Assembly: GCF_030812785.1 (NCBI RefSeq)
Contig: NZ_JAUSTJ010000001.1
Coordinates: forward strand, 62,001-126,000
Origin: Sphingomonas kyeonggiensis
GTDB lineage: Bacteria > Pseudomonadota > Alphaproteobacteria > Sphingomonadales > Sphingomonadaceae
Direction of reading: 5' to 3'
DNA: 64,000 bases
Shown in pieces: positions 49,650-60,515 of the stretch. Position 1 is the stretch's first letter. The number at the start of each line of letters is the position of its first letter. Both the position numbers and the translations under genes were made by a program. Under the pieces are notes generated by a model, which worked only from the letters and a program-made list of their open reading frames with translations, ran no database searches and had not been told where the DNA came from.

Positions 49650-50219
49650 ATGCGTCTGACGATTCTCGCCGCCGGAGCATTGCTCCCGCTCGCCGCCTGC
49701 AATCAGGGTCCTTCGACCGAGGAGAGCGCGCGCAGGACCGGCGAGGTCCGGCTCGAGAACGCCTCGATGGAGGAAGTCGCCAAGCAGAGCGCCGCGGCCG
49801 ACAGCAAGGCGCCGAGCCAGCCCGGCATGTGGGAAGAGACGATGCAGCTGACCGGCTTCGAGCCCGGCGGCGCGCCCGAGGCGCAGGTCGCCCCGCTCAA
49901 GGCGCAGGTCGGCAAGCCGCCGCAGACGCAGCGCGGCTGCCGCACCGAGCGCGACGGCAAGCCGCTCGACGTCTCGAAATTCCCGGCAATGGCCAAGTCC
50001 TGCCGCTTCGCCAAATATGTCACCGCCGGCGGCAAGGTCGATGCGGCGATGGATTGCGACACGCCGCTCGGCAAGTCGCGCGTGTCGATCACCGGCACGC
50101 AAACCCCTGCGGCCTATGACCTGGTGATGAAGCAGAGCCAGACCGTCCCCGGCCAGACCAAGGAAACCTCGATGACCTTCCGCGTCACCGGCAAGCGCGT
50201 CGGCAAGTGCAAGGCGTGA
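49650..50219 (+). CDS. DUF3617-family lipoprotein
   Basis: 189 residues. [20 protein letters not shown] has an LAAC lipobox. The domain starts at [15 protein letters not shown], with Cys in QRGCRTE and AKSCRF, and the [10 protein letters not shown] and [15 protein letters not shown] segments are typical of DUF3617 (periplasmic, function unknown, common in sphingomonads). Divergent from uvrB and overlapping a second copy. Confidence 0.88.
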   Translation: MRLTILAAGALLPLAACNQGPSTEESARRTGEVRLENASMEEVAKQSAAADSKAPSQPGMWEETMQLTGFEPGGAPEAQVAPLKAQVGKPPQTQRGCRTERDGKPLDVSKFPAMAKSCRFAKYVTAGGKVDAAMDCDTPLGKSRVSITGTQTPAAYDLVMKQSQTVPGQTKETSMTFRVTGKRVGKCKA

Positions 50220-50779
50220 TCCCCCGCCTGGCCCCGTTCGGAGCCGCCGCCGCGCTGGTGCTGCTCACCGGCGCGGGCCAGGCCGGCGACGGCTTCAGCG
50301 TGACCGACGCGACTTCCGAGCAGGTCGCCGCGGCCTATGCCAAGGCGAAGCCCGGTGGCCCGATGCACATGGGCCAGTGGGACCGCACGATCGCGATCTC
50401 GGCGTTCGAGCTGCCCGGCATGGCGCCGGGGCCCGATCGCGACGCCAAGGTCGCGGCGGCCAAGGCGATGCACAAGACCGAGAGCGTCTGCCATATGGGC
50501 ACCGATCTCGCCGCGCCAGAGCCGGCGGCAGTCTTTGAGATGCTCGGCAGCGATTGCCATTACCAGCGCCTGACGATGGGCGGCGGCAAGTTCGACGGCC
50601 AGCTCAGCTGCAAGGGCAGCGAGCCGGGCGCTAAGGTCGATGTCGCGGTCTCCGGCAGCTACGCCGCCGAGGATTTCGCGATCCGCCTCGACATCGATCA
50701 GCAGCCCGGCGACCCGGCGCAGCGGGCCAAGATGACCATGGCGCTCAGCGGCCACCGCACCGGGGAATGCGCGAAGTAA
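50216..50779 (+). CDS. Second DUF3617-family exported protein
   Basis: 187 residues from a GTG that overlaps the previous stop (GTGA); another GTG at 50207 is possible. Leader AAALVLLTGAGQAGDG is Sec-type. The same DUF3617 pattern follows: GQWDRTIAISAFELPG, TESVCHMG, GSDCHYQR, GQLSCKG, HRTGEC. Tandem, coupled copies suggest two subunits or a duplication. Confidence 0.84.
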   Translation: MIPRLAPFGAAAALVLLTGAGQAGDGFSVTDATSEQVAAAYAKAKPGGPMHMGQWDRTIAISAFELPGMAPGPDRDAKVAAAKAMHKTESVCHMGTDLAAPEPAAVFEMLGSDCHYQRLTMGGGKFDGQLSCKGSEPGAKVDVAVSGSYAAEDFAIRLDIDQQPGDPAQRAKMTMALSGHRTGECAK

Positions 50780-51238
50780 TCAGGCCTCAGGACGATAGGC
50801 GATGCGCCACATTAGCGCCGCCGTACCCGCCGCGAACAGCGCGAGTATCGCGCTCGACGCGACCGCGCTGATCCAGCGGAACAGCAGCGCGCGATTGTCC
50901 ATCGGCGGCATCTCGAACAGCCCGAAGCCATAGGTCTGCGCGCCGACGAAGACGGCGAGCGCGGTAAGCGCGCCAACCAGCGCGGCGTGATGCGCCCGGC
51001 GCAGCCCGGCGACATGCATCACCAGCCATAGCGGCCCGCCGACCGCCGTGATCGCGATGCCGGCGATCAGGCTGCCGATCAGCCAGCCGCTCACCAGGCT
51101 CAGCGGATCGCGCTTGCCGCCGAGCAGCAGCAGCGCGAGCACGATGAGCCCGGCAAAGGCGCTGCCGACGCCGAGCGCAAGCCCGGCCCGGTCGATGGAC
51201 GTGTCATAGCGTTGCGCAGCTTTCGCGCTGTCGTTCAC
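50780..51238 (-). CDS. Membrane protein with four predicted segments, unknown
   Basis: 152 residues from a GTG with GGGAGGGG upstream; an ATG at 51292 is an alternative. Hydrophobic segments: LALGVGSAFAGLIVLALLLL, WLIGSLIAGIAITAVGGPLW, AALVGALTALAVFVGAQTYG, ISAVASSAILALFAAGTAAL. No motif recognised. Confidence 0.7.
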   Translation of the reverse strand: MNDSAKAAQRYDTSIDRAGLALGVGSAFAGLIVLALLLLGGKRDPLSLVSGWLIGSLIAGIAITAVGGPLWLVMHVAGLRRAHHAALVGALTALAVFVGAQTYGFGLFEMPPMDNRALLFRWISAVASSAILALFAAGTAALMWRIAYRPEA

Positions 51239-51328
51239 AGGGGACCCCTCCCGATTCCGCGCAGGATAAACCGCGCGAGTGAGTCCCGACAAGCGTCTGG
51301 GAGCGGGGCACCGGCTCGTTTCGGCGCA

Positions 51329-52486
51329 TCAACGCAGCGCGGCGAACCGCCGGTCTCGGATGCAGGCGTCGAGCCCGGGATAGTCAGGCGGCGGCGGGGC
51401 CGCGCCAAGCGCGGGCACGGCGAAGGTCTCGCCGATCCGGTGCGCGGCGAAGCGCGCCGGATCCTCGCCGGCACAGCGCAGCATCCCACGCAGCATCGCC
51501 GGCGGCGTCGCATAGCCTTCGCGCGACAGGCGGAACGTGCCCCAGTGCACCGCCAGCGCCTCCGGTCGGCCAAGCCCGTCCCACACCCGGATCGCATCCG
51601 GCGGCCCGATATGGCTGCCGCTCGCCATCTGCCCCTCCTCGAAGCGGAAGGCGCCGATCGGGATGGCGGCGAAGCGGACCGGCCCCAGCGCCGCCGCCTC
51701 GACGGGCCATTTGCCGTCGCCCAGCCCGGTATCGCCGGCGAAGAAGAAATTGCCGTGCGGCAGGTGCACGACGAAGCTCGACCAGAGCGCCCGGCTGCGA
51801 TCCGCGAACCAGCGGCTGCCCCAGTGATGGCTGCGCGTCACCGTCACGGCCACACCCGGGCGCAGCGCGATCTGCCGGCCCCAGTCGAGCGCGCGCGAGG
51901 CCACGCCGGCGCTCGCGATCACCTTGTCGTTGCCGAGCGACGTGACGACCAGCGGATGGTCGCGCTCCGAGAGCCGCTTGAGCGTCGGCAGGTCCATATG
52001 GTCGTAGTGATTGTGGCTGACCAGGACGAGGTCGATCCTGGGCAAGTCCTCGAAGCGCACGCCCGGTTCCGCCACACGCCGCGGGCCGAAGCCGAACGGG
52101 CCGACCGTGTCGCTCCACACCGGATCGGTGAGGATGTTCACCCCGTCGGCCTGCACCAGCACCGTGGCATGGCCGATCCAGGTGACCCGCATCTTCCCGC
52201 CCTCGACGCGCGCCGGCGGCTTGCCCGGCGTCACCGCCACCCGCTCGGGCCATGTCGGCCGGGTCGGATCGCCGAACACCTGCTGCCAGAGCAGCCGGTT
52301 GCGGCGCGTGGCGGAGATATCGAGCGCATCGCCATCGGGATTGAAGAAGCGCTTGCCGTCGAAATGGCCCGAGACCGGCCCGCGATAATAGACGCGATCG
52401 AGGAAGAAGGGCGCGGCCGTCGCGACCAGGCACAACACGACGACGGCCCAGAGCAAGATGGCAAGAACGATCCGGACCAGGCGCAT
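51329..52486 (-). CDS. MBL-fold metal-dependent hydrolase (UlaG / NAPE-PLD-like)
   Basis: 385 residues. An N-terminal membrane segment (VRIVLAILLWAVVVLCLVATAA) anchors or exports it. The metallo-beta-lactamase core has TWIGHATVLVQ, VSHNHYDHMD (HxHxDH metal site), VTRSHHWG and FFAGDTG. The overall pattern matches the YtnP/UlaG/NAPE-phospholipase D branch. Would cleave a phosphodiester or lactone near the membrane. Start at 52486 was chosen for the leader; 52522 is also possible. Confidence 0.88.
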   Translation of the reverse strand: MRLVRIVLAILLWAVVVLCLVATAAPFFLDRVYYRGPVSGHFDGKRFFNPDGDALDISATRRNRLLWQQVFGDPTRPTWPERVAVTPGKPPARVEGGKMRVTWIGHATVLVQADGVNILTDPVWSDTVGPFGFGPRRVAEPGVRFEDLPRIDLVLVSHNHYDHMDLPTLKRLSERDHPLVVTSLGNDKVIASAGVASRALDWGRQIALRPGVAVTVTRSHHWGSRWFADRSRALWSSFVVHLPHGNFFFAGDTGLGDGKWPVEAAALGPVRFAAIPIGAFRFEEGQMASGSHIGPPDAIRVWDGLGRPEALAVHWGTFRLSREGYATPPAMLRGMLRCAGEDPARFAAHRIGETFAVPALGAAPPPPDYPGLDACIRDRRFAALR

Positions 52487-52554
52487 TACCGACAATGTCG
52501 TTACGCGCCCGCACCGCTTCAAGACGCTTGATCGTCGAGCCGCCCCCAGCCTAA

Positions 52555-54693
<2,139 letters not shown>

Positions 54694-54754
54694 CTTTTTT
54701 GCAACGCAACAATCCTGAATCGTGGATTAACAGCCCTGCCCATCCTGACTCGGA

Positions 54755-54781
54755 TTGACTGTCACAGGACCGACATAAATT
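54755..54781 (+). promoter_or_regulatory. Possible promoter of the third TonB receptor
   Basis: TTGACT (54755-54760) and TAAATT (54776-54781) are 15 bases apart, 81 bases before the ATG, in an AT-rich patch. Spacing is short, so this is tentative. Confidence 0.3.
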
Positions 54782-54861
54782 AATCGCATGGGCGGCGACG
54801 ACGGTGAACCACACCGCGTCAGTGCAGACGACAAGCACACACCGAAAGGGAAACACCTCCA

Positions 54862-57660
54862 ATGCGCACCAAGCTTTTTGCTGGCGTGGCTTTCGCCGCG
54901 CTGCTGATTCCGGGCGCTGCCTTCGCGCAGTCGACCGGTACGCAGGACTTCGAAGGCGAAGAGATCGTCGTCACCGGCAGCCGCGTCGAGAAGGGCGTCG
55001 GCGGCATCCAGGTCCCGGACGCCGGCAAGACCAAGGTCGTCATCAACAGCGAGCTGATCGGTCGTCAGCGCCCCGGCCAGACGGTCAACGAAATCGTCAA
55101 CCTGTCGCCGGGCGTCAGCTTCCAGAACAACGACGCGACCGGCGCCGCTGGCGGCACCTTCACGATCCGCGGCTTCGACTCGACCCGCATCTCGCAGACG
55201 ATCGACGGCATTCCGCTGAACGACACCGGCAACTACGCGATCTACTCGAACCAGCAGCAGGATCCGGAAACGCTCGACTCGATCAGCGTCAGCCTGGGTT
55301 CGACCGACGTCGACAGCCCGACCGCCTCGGCTTCGGGCGGCACGATCAACATCCGCACCCGCGTGCCCAGCGACGAATTCCACGTCATGCTGAGCGGCAC
55401 CTATGGCGACTATCTCGCCGAGGGTTCGGGCACCCAGCCGATCTACCGCGTGTTCGGCATGGTCGACACCGGCGTGTTCACCAGCTTCGGCACCAAGGCC
55501 TTCTTCTCGGCCTCGAACATCGATGCGCGCCAGCCGTTCAACAACTATGGCAAGCTGCGCAAGCAGCAGTACAATGCCCGCATCTATCAGCCGCTGGGCT
55601 CGAACGGCGACTTCATCGCGATCGCCGGCCACTATAACGAGAACCGCAACAACTTCTTCGGCTCGGTTCCGCTCCGCACCGATCTGCGCTCGGGCCCGGC
55701 CACGACCGGCACCACCCCGCGCATCGTCGGCCCGAACACGGCGAACCGCTTCCCGCTGACCCGCGAAGAGCGTTTCTACGACATCAACTATCCGTGCACG
55801 ATGGCCGTTGGCCGTCCGGGCATTGCGGACAACGTCGCGGCCTCCCCGGCAGCCCCGACCGCCGGCGCCAGCTGCGGTTCGGAATTCGACCGCCGCTACA
55901 ACCCGTCGAACACTGGCAACATCCGCGGTAACCTCCGCCTGACCCTGGCCGACGGCCTGATCCTGACGGTTGACCCGAGCTACCAGTACACCAAGGCCAA
56001 TGGCGGCGGTGTCGTGGCGGCACGCGAAGGCTGCACCACGCTCGGCACCTCGCCGGTCGTCGGCGCGGGCTGCGGCGCCGGCACCTACACCGGCGTGATC
56101 AACGCCGGCCCGAACACCGGCACCGGTACGGTGGGCGGCTTCGGCACATATGTCGGCCGTGACCTCAACGGCGACGGCGATCTGCTCGACACCGTCTACA
56201 TCACCAACCCGAGCCAGACCCAGACCCGTCGCTACATCGTCAGCTCGTCGCTGGTCTATGACATCGCCGAGGGGCACCGCCTGCGCCTCAGCTACACCTT
56301 CGATCGCGGCCGTCACCGCCAGACCGGCGAGCATGGCACGGTCCTGGGCAATGGCGAGCCGGGCGACGTGTTCCCGGTGAACAGCCCGATCCTGCAGAAC
56401 GACGGCAGCGTGCTCCAGAAGCGCGACCGCCTGTCCTATGCGACGCTGAACCTGGTTGCAGGTCAGTATCGCGGCGAGTTCGGTCCGGTCACCGTCAACC
56501 TCGGCCTGACCGGCAAGTTCTTCCAGCGCGACCTGAACCAGCACTGCTTCACCGTCGCCGCCAACGGCAACGTCGCCTGCGTGGCGCCGTCGCAGGTCGC
56601 CGGCTACACCGCCGCCAACCCCTACAACTACAACCCGACCACGGGCGTAGTGACCGGTTTCGCGGCGCCGCAGGATCGTACCTACAAGTACAGCCGCGCG
56701 CTGCCGGACGTGAACGTCACCTACGACATCGCCCAGCACCTGCAGGCCTATGCCAGCTACAACAAGGGCATCTCGGTTCCGGGTACGGACATCCTGTACA
56801 ACGCCTTCTACTTCCCGACGAACGTCGAAGGCGCCAAGCCGCGTCCGGAAATCACCGACACGTTCGAAGGTGGCCTGCGCTACTCGTCGAGCAAGGTGCA
56901 GGGCGTGCTCTCGGGCTGGTACACCAGCTACAAGGATCGTATCGCCAGCGCCTATGATCCCGAGCTGGACCAGGTCATCACCCGCAACCTCGGTTCGGTG
57001 ACCAAGTGGGGCTTCGACGGCAGCCTGTCGTACAAGCCGATGGACAACCTGCTGGTCTATGTCTTCGGTTCGTACCTGCACTCGAAGATCAAGGACAACC
57101 TGCTGCTCGGCCGCAACATCGACACCGATCGCAATTCCGCGACCCCGGGCGTCGACGTCTACTACCAGACCGCCGGCAAGCGTGAGAGCGGTGCGCCCGT
57201 CTACACCTTCGGTGGCCGCGTCCAGGGCACGCTCGGCCCGGTCGACCTGGGTATCCAGGCCAAGCGCACCGGTCCGCGCTACGTCAACGACGAGAACCTG
57301 CCGATCAGCCAGTGCTTCAACACGGCTGGCACCGGCAGCGGCACCCTCACCGGCGTGACCTGCTACAACGGCGCAGCCGGACCGACCGTCCCGGTCGCCA
57401 ATAACAACCCGGGTCAGATGCTCCAGGTCTATGGTTCCAAGACCCCGTCGTACAACATCGTGGACATCGACATCCGCGTGAACCTCGGCAAGATCATCGA
57501 CGGTGCGAATGACCGCACCTACTTCCAGCTGAACGTCGGCAACCTGTTCGACGAGTTCTACGCTGGTGGTTTCGGTGGCGGCTCGAACCGCTTCAGCGTT
57601 CCGAACGTCGTGATCGGCACGCCGCGCTCGCTGACCGGCACGCTGGTGATCGGCTTCTAA
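54862..57660 (+). CDS. TonB-dependent receptor
   Basis: 932 residues. Leader MRTKLFAGVAFAALLIPGAA ends at FAQ. The TonB box EEIVVTGSR is followed by a plug (residues ~60-180) with NEIVNLSPGVSF and FTIRGFDSTRISQTIDGIPL. The barrel ends in TGTLVIGF with terminal Phe. AAAGGGAAACACC precedes the ATG. Codons such as GGT and GTT are more frequent than in neighbours, suggesting high expression. A strong terminator follows. Ligand unknown. Confidence 0.95.
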   Translation: MRTKLFAGVAFAALLIPGAAFAQSTGTQDFEGEEIVVTGSRVEKGVGGIQVPDAGKTKVVINSELIGRQRPGQTVNEIVNLSPGVSFQNNDATGAAGGTFTIRGFDSTRISQTIDGIPLNDTGNYAIYSNQQQDPETLDSISVSLGSTDVDSPTASASGGTINIRTRVPSDEFHVMLSGTYGDYLAEGSGTQPIYRVFGMVDTGVFTSFGTKAFFSASNIDARQPFNNYGKLRKQQYNARIYQPLGSNGDFIAIAGHYNENRNNFFGSVPLRTDLRSGPATTGTTPRIVGPNTANRFPLTREERFYDINYPCTMAVGRPGIADNVAASPAAPTAGASCGSEFDRRYNPSNTGNIRGNLRLTLADGLILTVDPSYQYTKANGGGVVAAREGCTTLGTSPVVGAGCGAGTYTGVINAGPNTGTGTVGGFGTYVGRDLNGDGDLLDTVYITNPSQTQTRRYIVSSSLVYDIAEGHRLRLSYTFDRGRHRQTGEHGTVLGNGEPGDVFPVNSPILQNDGSVLQKRDRLSYATLNLVAGQYRGEFGPVTVNLGLTGKFFQRDLNQHCFTVAANGNVACVAPSQVAGYTAANPYNYNPTTGVVTGFAAPQDRTYKYSRALPDVNVTYDIAQHLQAYASYNKGISVPGTDILYNAFYFPTNVEGAKPRPEITDTFEGGLRYSSSKVQGVLSGWYTSYKDRIASAYDPELDQVITRNLGSVTKWGFDGSLSYKPMDNLLVYVFGSYLHSKIKDNLLLGRNIDTDRNSATPGVDVYYQTAGKRESGAPVYTFGGRVQGTLGPVDLGIQAKRTGPRYVNDENLPISQCFNTAGTGSGTLTGVTCYNGAAGPTVPVANNNPGQMLQVYGSKTPSYNIVDIDIRVNLGKIIDGANDRTYFQLNVGNLFDEFYAGGFGGGSNRFSVPNVVIGTPRSLTGTLVIGF

Positions 57661-57686
57661 GCCGCACGCCAACCGTCGAAACGAAG

Positions 57687-57718
57687 CCGCCGCCCCGGGC
57701 AACCGGGGCGGCGGTTTT
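57687..57718 (+). terminator. Intrinsic terminator of the third TonB receptor
   Basis: A perfect 12-bp stem CCGCCGCCCCGG / CCGGGGCGGCGG with a GCAA (GNRA) loop, followed by TTTT and further T-rich bases. Confidence 0.93.
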
Positions 57719-57735
57719 CGTTTGGGGGAAGATCT

Positions 57736-57824
57736 CCCCTTCCGCTTGCGGGAGGGGCCGGGGGAGGGCGTGGCGCCAAAAGAGAACAGCCCCCTCCCCT
57801 GACCCCTCCCGCAAGCGGAAGGGG
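57736..57824. repeat. Paired GC-rich repeat, family A, copy 3
   Basis: Arms 57736-57768 and 57791-57824 with the same CCCCTTCCGC-TTGC-GGGAGGGG core as the two copies in the methionine operon, 45 kb away. Confidence 0.9.
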
Positions 57825-57826
57825 AA

Positions 57827-58405
57827 TCAAGCCTTGGCGTAGATGCTGTTGATCGGCCGCGCGAACACCCGGCGGACCATCGGCTCGAAGAAGTCGAGCG
57901 GCGCGCTGTCATAGGCCGGGTCGAACGCCGCCTGGTCGTACTTCTCGCAAAACTCCGCGCAGGCCTCGAAATGCGGATGCCCGCGGAACCCCTCGCGGAT
58001 GTCGCGGTCCATCCCCAGGTGATGGAAGAAATAATAGCCCTGGAAGGCGCCGTGCTTGTCGGCGATCCAGTGCAGCTCCTCGCTGACGAACGGCCGAAGG
58101 ATCGCCGCGGCGATCTCGGGATGATTGTAGCTCCCCAGCGTGTCGCCGATGTCGTGGAGCAGCGCCATCACCACATAATCCTCGCCCCGCCCGTCGCGGT
58201 GCGCCCGCGTCGCGGTCTGCAGCGAATGCTGGAGCCGGTCGATCGCGAAGCCGCCGAAATCGCCGTCGAGCAGCCGGAGATGGGTCAGGACCCGGTCGGG
58301 AAGCCCGGCCGCGAAGCCGCGGAACGCGCCGCCGATGATCGCCCAGTCCTCGGCCGTGCCCTCGGCCATCGCATGGAATTTCGCCCGCTCGCCGCCGGTT
58401 TCCAT
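57827..58405 (-). CDS. HD-domain protein
   Basis: 192 residues. His and Asp metal ligands follow the HD pattern: LQHSLQTATRA, MALLHDIGDTLGSYNH. HHLGMDRDIREGFRGHP is a later conserved-looking part. HD proteins are metal phosphohydrolases or, in this small single-domain form, often of unknown substrate. Cytoplasmic. Divergent from the sensor kinase gene. Confidence 0.82.
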   Translation of the reverse strand: METGGERAKFHAMAEGTAEDWAIIGGAFRGFAAGLPDRVLTHLRLLDGDFGGFAIDRLQHSLQTATRAHRDGRGEDYVVMALLHDIGDTLGSYNHPEIAAAILRPFVSEELHWIADKHGAFQGYYFFHHLGMDRDIREGFRGHPHFEACAEFCEKYDQAAFDPAYDSAPLDFFEPMVRRVFARPINSIYAKA

Positions 58406-58495
58406 CTCGCTCTCCCTCTCGCTGCCGGTCTGGCGCCGGCCCTTGCGAGCCTACCCCTCTTTGCCCCCGCCTGTCAGCGGTGTTAGAGGCAGGTC

Positions 58496-59632
58496 GTGGC
58501 TACCCTGGACCCCAGATCCCCCTTCCTCGCGCAGCCGTCGAAGCCGCCGGCCGCGCTGTCGCGCCCGTTCTTCGAGGACAAGAACCGTGCCTTCTGGATG
58601 CTGCAGGCCGGCGGCTGGACCGGCTATCTGCTCCTGCGCACCGTCTCGGTGGTGTCGAACTCGCAGCCGATCCAGAGCGCGATCGCCGGCATCGTCGAGA
58701 CGATCATCGGCTATTGCCTGACGCTGCTGCTCTCGGCGCTCTACCGCACCTATCGCAAGCTGCCGCGCGTCCCGTCGATCCTGCTGACCCTCGCCACGCT
58801 GGGCATCGCCACGACGATCTACGCGATGCTCGACGCCTTCACCTATTCCTTCGTCCGCGGCACGCCGGGGATCACCCTGTCGCTGGTCACCGGCACGGTG
58901 TTCATCAACTTCACCGTGCTCGCCGGCTGGTCGGCGCTCTATTTCGCGGTCAATTTCTACCTCGTCGTCGAGGACCAGATCGACCAGATGCAGGCGCTGG
59001 AGATGCAGGCCAGCCAGGCCCAGCTGGCGATGCTGCGCTACCAGCTCAATCCGCATTTCCTTTTCAACACGCTCAACTCGATCTCGACCCTGGTGCTGCT
59101 CAAGCAGACCGAGCGGGCGAACATCATGCTCTCCCGCCTCAGCTCGTTCCTCCGCTACACGCTGGCCAACGAGCCGACCGCGCACGTCACGCTCCAGCAG
59201 GAGGCGGAGACGCTGAAGCTCTATCTCGAGATCGAGAAGATGCGCTTCGACGAGCGGCTGCGCACCCATTTCGAGATCGACGAGCGCGTCACCAAGGCGC
59301 GGCTGCCGTCGCTGCTGCTCCAGCCGCTCGTCGAGAACGCCATCAAATATGCCGTCACGCCCCAGGAAGAGGGCGCCGATATCACCGTCTCCGCTCGGCT
59401 CGCCGGAGAACGAGTGCAGATCGCCGTATCCGATACGGGTCCGGGATTGATCGAAGTCAAGCAGCGGCCGACCCTTTCAACCGGCGTGGGGCTCGCCAAT
59501 ATCAAGGAGCGGTTGGCCCAGGCTTACGGGCCTGACCATCGATTTGAGACGCGTTCGGACCCAGGGAAGGGGTTCAGCGTTGAGATCGAGATACCGTTCC
59601 AGATCGAGGAACCTAATCGAGAGGCCGCATGA
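58496..59632 (+). CDS. LytS-type sensor histidine kinase
   Basis: 378 residues from a GTG. Four predicted membrane segments lie between ~40 and 158. The His_kinase domain has the phosphorylated His187 in QLNPHFLFNTLNSIS. The ATPase has LVENAIKYA (N box), DTGPGL and GVGLANIKERL. No large periplasmic sensor, so it likely senses within or near the membrane. Its stop overlaps the response regulator start (ATGA). Confidence 0.93.
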   Translation: MATLDPRSPFLAQPSKPPAALSRPFFEDKNRAFWMLQAGGWTGYLLLRTVSVVSNSQPIQSAIAGIVETIIGYCLTLLLSALYRTYRKLPRVPSILLTLATLGIATTIYAMLDAFTYSFVRGTPGITLSLVTGTVFINFTVLAGWSALYFAVNFYLVVEDQIDQMQALEMQASQAQLAMLRYQLNPHFLFNTLNSISTLVLLKQTERANIMLSRLSSFLRYTLANEPTAHVTLQQEAETLKLYLEIEKMRFDERLRTHFEIDERVTKARLPSLLLQPLVENAIKYAVTPQEEGADITVSARLAGERVQIAVSDTGPGLIEVKQRPTLSTGVGLANIKERLAQAYGPDHRFETRSDPGKGFSVEIEIPFQIEEPNREAA

Positions 59633-60435
59633 CCATTCGGACCATCCTGGTAGACGACGAATCCCTTGCAATTCAGGGGCTCGAACTGAGGCTCCAGGAA
59701 CATGAAGATGTCGAGATCATCGACAAATGCTCGAACGGACGCGAGGCGATCCGTTCGATCAAGACCCATAAACCCGACCTTGTTTTCCTCGACATCCAGA
59801 TGCCCGGCTTCGACGGGTTCTCCGTCGTGCAGGGGCTGATGGAAGTCGAACCGCCGCTGTTCGTGTTCGTGACCGCATACAGCGATCATGCGATCCGCGC
59901 CTTCGAGGCGCAGGCGATGGACTATCTGATGAAGCCGGTCGAACCCGCCCGGCTCGCCGACACGCTCGACCGGGTGCGCCAGCGCCTGAGCGAGAAGCGC
60001 GGCGTCGAGGAGATCGAGAAGCTCAAGGAAGTGCTCGCCGAAGTCGCCCCCGATGCGGCCGACGAGATCGCCGCCTCGTCCGTCGACGGCGAGATGGCGT
60101 CGAGCCGCTTCGAGAAGCTGATCAACATCAAGGACCGCGGCCAGATCTTCCGCGTCGACGTCGACACGATCGAGCGGATCGACGCGGCCGGCGATTACAT
60201 GTGCATCTATACCGGCGACAACACGCTGATCCTGCGCGAGACGATGAAGGACCTCGAGAAGCGCCTCGATCCGCGCCGCTTCCAGCGCGTCCACCGCTCG
60301 ACCATCGTCAATCTCGACCTGGTCCGCCAGGTCAAGCCGCACACCAATGGCGAATGCTTCCTCGTGCTCGATTCGGGTGCCCAGGTGAAGGTGAGCCGCT
60401 CGTACCGGGACGTCGTCGCCCGCTTCGTGCACTAA
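59629..60435 (+). CDS. LytTR-family response regulator
   Basis: 268 residues. The receiver domain has LVDDES, phospho-acceptor Asp55 in LVFLDIQMPG and Lys in YLMKPVEPARL. The LytTR DNA-binding domain covers ~160-268 (VDVDTIERIDAAGDYMCIYT, FQRVHRSTIVNLDLV, VKVSRSYRDVV). Partner of the LytS-type kinase. Such pairs often regulate envelope or uptake genes; the nearby TonB receptor is a candidate target (inference). Confidence 0.94.
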   Translation: MTIRTILVDDESLAIQGLELRLQEHEDVEIIDKCSNGREAIRSIKTHKPDLVFLDIQMPGFDGFSVVQGLMEVEPPLFVFVTAYSDHAIRAFEAQAMDYLMKPVEPARLADTLDRVRQRLSEKRGVEEIEKLKEVLAEVAPDAADEIAASSVDGEMASSRFEKLINIKDRGQIFRVDVDTIERIDAAGDYMCIYTGDNTLILRETMKDLEKRLDPRRFQRVHRSTIVNLDLVRQVKPHTNGECFLVLDSGAQVKVSRSYRDVVARFVH

Positions 60436-60440
60436 TCCCA

Positions 60441-60508
60441 TCTCCCTCTCCCCGCTCGCGGGGAGAGGGCCGGGGAGAGGGGCAGTGCCGCGCACCACCC
60501 CTCTCCGC
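60441..60508. repeat. Paired repeat, family C, copy 2 (second arm short)
   Basis: First arm CTCCCTCTCCCCGC-TCG-CGGGGAGAGGG followed by CCGGGGAGAGGGG; the second arm is reduced to ACCCCTCTCC. Lies between the convergent response regulator and sulfatase. Confidence 0.8.
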
Positions 60509-60515
60509 CACAACT

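Noticed and set aside
54727..57912. Open minus-strand frame of about 1060 codons opposite the third TonB receptor
   Set aside because: It is a mirror of the receptor: GC-rich codon bias leaves the opposite strand open. It is Val/Ala/Asp-rich without domains, and runs through the terminator and a dispersed repeat.
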